Positions 15,676 to 18,681 of a stretch of DNA of 18,681 nt are shown one piece after another (the first letter of the stretch is position 1; each line of letters begins with the position of its first letter). The notes beneath the pieces are model-generated. The model saw only the letters and a list, made by a program, of their open reading frames with translations. It was not told the origin of the DNA and made no database searches. Location of the stretch: contig CAZCFE010000020.1 of the NCBI GenBank assembly GCA_964497925.1, forward strand, positions 1 through 18,681, given 5' to 3'. The DNA comes from CAIYWZ01 sp964497925 (GTDB lineage: Bacteria > Pseudomonadota > Alphaproteobacteria > CAIYWZ01). The translations under genes were made by a program, and so were the position numbers.

Positions 15676-16055
15676 TGGCCCTTCGGGATGACAAGGGGGC
15701 GCATGACATGGGGTCACTGTTTGTCATCTTGAACGCACGTGAAAGATCTCTTTTTCGAGCGCTTCATCCCCCCCCCTGCTCTCATTTCATTCCCAAAGAG
15801 GGATCCCACCAGGGCCTTAGAAGGCCCTTCGGGATGACAAGGAGGCGCATGACATGGGGCGGTGTTTGTCATCCTGAGCGAAAGCGAAAGATCTCTTTTT
15901 CGAGCGCTTCATCCCCCCCTGCTCCCATTTTATTCCCAAAGATAGATCCCACCAGGGCTTACAGCCCTTCGGGATGACAAGATGGGGCCAGTGTTTGTCA
16001 TCCTGAGCGCAGCGTGAGGATCCCCCTTTGGGGCATGTCATTCACCACCTGCTTC
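15676..16055 (+). repeat. array A of the 115-120 bp hairpin/inverted-terminal repeat
   Basis: The array holds a right half-element (to 15694), two full elements (15721-15840 and 15866-15980) and a divergent left part (15995 to about 16055). Full elements begin TTGTCATC(T/C)TGA and end TCGGGATGACAA, which form inverted ends. Between elements lies a spacer of 26, 25 and 14 bp. Each full element has an internal hairpin just before CCCTTCGGG (for example GGGCCTTAGAAGGCCC and GGGCTTACAGCCC). The left part starts TTGTCATCCTGAGCGCAGCG, a form seen as dispersed repeats in many bacterial genomes. No credible gene lies in 15665-16147. Confidence 0.8.
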
Positions 16056-16079
16056 TTGTTGTAAAAGCCAAGAAAACGC

Positions 16080-16108
16080 TTGAAATAAAATCAGGAAATA
16101 CTTATATA
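16080..16108 (+). promoter_or_regulatory. promoter of the 550-residue secreted protein gene
   Basis: TTGAAA (16080-16085) and TATATA (16103-16108) are separated by 17 bp, and the spacer starts TAAAAT. The leader to the ATG at 16148 is about 39 bases. The layout is the same as for the F-box-like genes, although the coding sequences are unrelated. Confidence 0.55.
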
Positions 16109-16147
16109 TAAATAACTCATATTTTATAAAACACAAAGGACCAAAAA

Positions 16148-17800
16148 ATGAAAATTCTTAAAAAAATACTCATCATCTCTCTTATGACCAATATAAAGGC
16201 TTATGCTGGGAATAGCTCTTCAGGAGAGTTGATACCACATCTTTCATCAATGGTAGCTGGAAGTGGATTTGAAGTTTGTTCACCTTTAGAGTTTTTGGAA
16301 GAGGAAAAAGAAATAAAAAAATTATCTTATGTCGAAAATTCAAGATATAAAGATTTTTCTCTTGAAGAGCTGGAAAGGGATGTGCAATATGAAGGTAATC
16401 TGGTTAGGTTTAAAAAAGGCACAACTATTGGAAAAAAGGCAAAACAAGATTTTTTAAAAACACTATTCATTAAGAAAATAAGACAAACTGTTGCTCCAGA
16501 AGAAGCAAATGCTGACAACAAAAAAATATTTTCAATTGGGGAGCTTTTATTAACTTTTTCCCCAGAGCAAGATAAAGCTGTTTTGCATCAAATGTCACAT
16601 ACAGCCGATATTTTATTTTGGAATGATTTTTATTTGCAAAAACCAGTTTGGGCTTATCAAAACCTTAAATATGCTCAACAAGAAATTGGGGAAGACTCTG
16701 CAAGGATAAGGCATATTCAGTTTTTAAGAAAATATGAACATTTAGACAGTTTCATTCACGTTTTCCCCGAAATGATGGAGTTTGAGAGAGATTTTTATCC
16801 TCAAGCCATAAGATCAGCCGATATTGTATACGCATCAAGCCTTGAAAGAGGTGTTTGGAGTGAAACATATCAACTCAGACAAGTCTTTTCAAAAGCAGGT
16901 CTTTATGAAACATCGCAAGAGAAAAAAGACGAGTATGAACGCAAACTTAAAAGCCTTCCTTTTCAACATATCCCATATACCGTGGCTGGACGAAAAATTA
17001 CTTGCTCGCCTGCAGATATTATCAGAATTCAGCAAATTAAAGGGTTTGTTTTTCGTTTCAATGTTGATGGAACAATTTTCAATTTTGAAGAAAGCCAGCA
17101 AGATCAAAAAGAGTCTGCTAAGAAACCCTTAACTCAGAAGCAAAAAGAGAAGAGAAAAAAGAAAAAAGCAGCGTATCGCGCGCGTCAAAAAGTTGCATCA
17201 CAAGAAAATGGCATTGAGATTAAAAATAGTGAAGAATTTGATTTCTTGCAAGAAAGAGAAGCAGATGAGGAAGCAAGTGTTGTGCTGAATCCTTTTGCTG
17301 ATGACGTGAATTTACCAAGCAAGGTTGAAGAGGTATCTGTTGCTGATGAACAAGAAGAAGCATTTGATTATCAGGAAATCCTTCAAGAAGAAAGAGACCG
17401 AAGTTTGGCTAAAAAAGAATTGCAAGCCAAAAAAGAAAGCACTCAAAAGCAAGATGATTTTCAAGAAATTCAAGTATCTGGAGAAAATATTTGGATTATT
17501 CAACAAGCTTATCTTGGACAAGCAGCTGAAAAACGAAAGGTTCATAACTTGCTTAATGAGATCGATGGTTTGAGTAATTCTGGATTGAAAAAAGATGAAG
17601 CTCAAAGATATTTGCAAAGAATGTCGTATCTTTTAGGGATCAAAGGCGAAACATCTCCAACTCATATCAAAATTTTAGGGATACCTTTTGGGTATCACGA
17701 AGTTCATGGAAGCCATGGGAGTAATTGGACTGTTGACATGGTCAAAAGGCTTAAAAAATTTGCTGTTCAGGTCAGATCTGTTTTTGATCATATCACGTAA
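16148..17800 (+). CDS. Sec-exported protein with basic/coiled-coil middle, function unknown
   Basis: I do not recognise this 550-residue protein. The signal peptide (ending NIKAYA, then GN) resembles that of the 552-residue gene at 5425-7083 (ending GMKAYSA). Residues about 30-300 are mixed helical with many charged residues. Residues about 322-348 are strikingly basic (QKQKEKRKKKKAAYRARQK), then an acidic stretch and a second coiled-coil-prone segment run to about 435. The last 110 residues look like a separate folded domain with NLLNEIDGLS, HIKILGIPFGYHEVHGSHG and VKRLKKFAV. The H-x-V-HGSHG part recalls small HicA-like RNA-binding folds only loosely, and I do not rely on it. AAAGGA lies about 10 bases before the start. 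Repeat arrays lie on both sides. Confidence 0.7.
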   Translation: MKILKKILIISLMTNIKAYAGNSSSGELIPHLSSMVAGSGFEVCSPLEFLEEEKEIKKLSYVENSRYKDFSLEELERDVQYEGNLVRFKKGTTIGKKAKQDFLKTLFIKKIRQTVAPEEANADNKKIFSIGELLLTFSPEQDKAVLHQMSHTADILFWNDFYLQKPVWAYQNLKYAQQEIGEDSARIRHIQFLRKYEHLDSFIHVFPEMMEFERDFYPQAIRSADIVYASSLERGVWSETYQLRQVFSKAGLYETSQEKKDEYERKLKSLPFQHIPYTVAGRKITCSPADIIRIQQIKGFVFRFNVDGTIFNFEESQQDQKESAKKPLTQKQKEKRKKKKAAYRARQKVASQENGIEIKNSEEFDFLQEREADEEASVVLNPFADDVNLPSKVEEVSVADEQEEAFDYQEILQEERDRSLAKKELQAKKESTQKQDDFQEIQVSGENIWIIQQAYLGQAAEKRKVHNLLNEIDGLSNSGLKKDEAQRYLQRMSYLLGIKGETSPTHIKILGIPFGYHEVHGSHGSNWTVDMVKRLKKFAVQVRSVFDHIT

Positions 17801-17837
17801 TCATCTTAAAAGGAACTCACCCTCCCCTTTCCCTCTC

Positions 17838-18681
17838 TTGTCATCCTGAGCGCACGTGAAAGATCTTATTTTCGAACGCTTCATTCCCCACCTGCTCCCA
17901 TTTCATTCCCAAAGAGGGATCCCACCAGGGCTTACAGCCCTTCGGGATGACAAGGGGGCGCATGAGATGGGGCCAGTGTTTGTCATCTTGAACGCACGTG
18001 AAAGATCTTACTTTCGAACGCTTCATGTAACGCCTGCTCCCATTTTATTCCAAAAGAGGGATCCCACCAGGGCCTTAGCAGGCCCTTCGGGATGACAAGG
18101 GGGCGTAGGGCATGGGGTCACTGTTTGTCATCTTGAACGCACGTGAAAGATCTTATTTTCGAGCGCTTCATTTACCGTCTGCTCCCGGTTAATTCCCAAA
18201 GAGGGATCCCACCAGGGTTTACAGCCCTTCGGGATGGCAAGGGAGCGCATGATAAGGGGGCACTGTTTGTCATCTTGAACGCATGTGAAAGATCTCTTTT
18301 TCGAACGCTTCATTCCCCACCTGCTCCCATTTGATTCCCAAAGAGAGATCCCACCAGGGCTTACAGCCCTTCGGGATGACAAGGGGGTTCATGACATGGG
18401 GTCGGTGTTTGTCATCTTGAGCGATGCGCGAAGATCTCTTTTTGGGGCGCTTCATGTAACGCCTGCTCCCATTTCATTCCCAAAGAGGGATCCCACCAGG
18501 GCCTTAGAAGGCCCTTCGGGATGACAAGGGGGCGCATGACATGGGGTCACTGTTTGTCATCTTGAGCGAAAGCGAAAGATCTCTTTTTCGAACGCTTCAT
18601 TCCCCACCTGCTCCCATTTTATTCCCCAAAGATAGATCCCACCAGGGCCTTACAGCCCTTCGGGATGACAAGAGGGCGCAT
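17838..18681 (+). repeat. array B: six tandem elements of the 115-120 bp hairpin repeat
   Basis: Full elements lie at 17838-17953, 17980-18098, 18125-18240, 18267-18382, 18409-18527 and 18554-18671, all in one orientation. The five spacers between them are each exactly 26 bp, with a shared core (GCGCATGACATGGGG-like). The period is thus 142-145 bp. Inner hairpins vary but stay paired: GGGCT/AGCCC, GGGCCT/AGGCCC, GGGTT/AGCCC (with a G-T pair) and GGGCCTT/AAGGCCC. The next spacer runs off the window, so the array may continue. Short open frames inside are by-products of the repeat. No gene is supported in 17801-18681. Confidence 0.85.

Noticed and set aside
15672..16041. Open frames of 101 and 74 residues in array A
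   Set aside because: They lie wholly in repeat sequence, and their translations repeat the same motif. They are not credible genes.
17841..18524. Overlapping short open frames of 60-84 residues on both strands of array B
   Set aside because: They are periodic products of the tandem repeat, lack ribosome sites and mutually overlap on both strands.
17838..18681. Regularly spaced repeats that could be taken for a CRISPR array
   Set aside because: The repeated part is about 117 bp and the 26-bp spacers are related to each other, not unique. No cas genes are visible.

Overview
The window reads as a low-GC alphaproteobacterium, most likely a host-associated or intracellular member of the Holosporales/Rickettsiales type. 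This is an inference. It rests on the alphaproteobacterial ntrX-trkA pair, an alphaproteobacterial coxB-coxA-ctaB-ctaG order, compact AT-rich genes with start/stop overlaps, and a large share of Sec-exported lineage-specific proteins. Two of these are tandem paralogs with an F-box-like segment followed by HEAT-like repeats, as in eukaryote-like proteins of amoeba and protist symbionts.

Layout. Positions 1-2909 (+) hold a sigma70-type promoter, the NtrX regulator and TrkA, with an ATGA overlap. Positions 2914-10936 (-) form a respiratory block. It contains a short-Q-loop bd-type quinol oxidase (cydA, cydB and a 50-residue DUF2474-like gene overlapping the cydB 3' end), a secreted coiled-coil protein of unknown function, and the aa3 oxidase genes coxB, coxA, ctaB and ctaG. 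No coxC or surf1 is in this cluster.

Positions 11040-13850 (+) are a tandem duplication of promoter, gene and 3' UTR. The two genes encode secreted F-box-like/HEAT-like proteins. The first copy has an in-frame TAA exactly where the second copy has a CAA-type glutamine codon, so it is probably a pseudogene or truncated. A short relic of a third copy lies at 13935-13973. Next come a small secreted protein (-), a divergent secreted alpha-helical protein (+) and a 550-residue secreted coiled-coil protein (+).

Positions 15676-16055 and 17838-18681 are two arrays of one repeat. Each element is about 115-120 bp, is bounded by short inverted repeats, and carries an internal hairpin that keeps pairing although its bases vary. 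Elements are separated by an almost constant 26-bp spacer. Half-elements of the same family sit just downstream of both F-box-like genes.

How the genes fit together. NtrX (redox/nitrogen-type two-component output) and the two terminal oxidases make an aerobic plus microaerobic respiratory module, and TrkA gates potassium uptake. The exported hypothetical proteins share similar signal peptides, and five of the six have a closely similar promoter (TTGAA-type -35, A/T start of spacer, 17-bp spacing, TATATA-type -10). They therefore look like a co-expressed set of secreted or envelope proteins. Their targets cannot be read from sequence.
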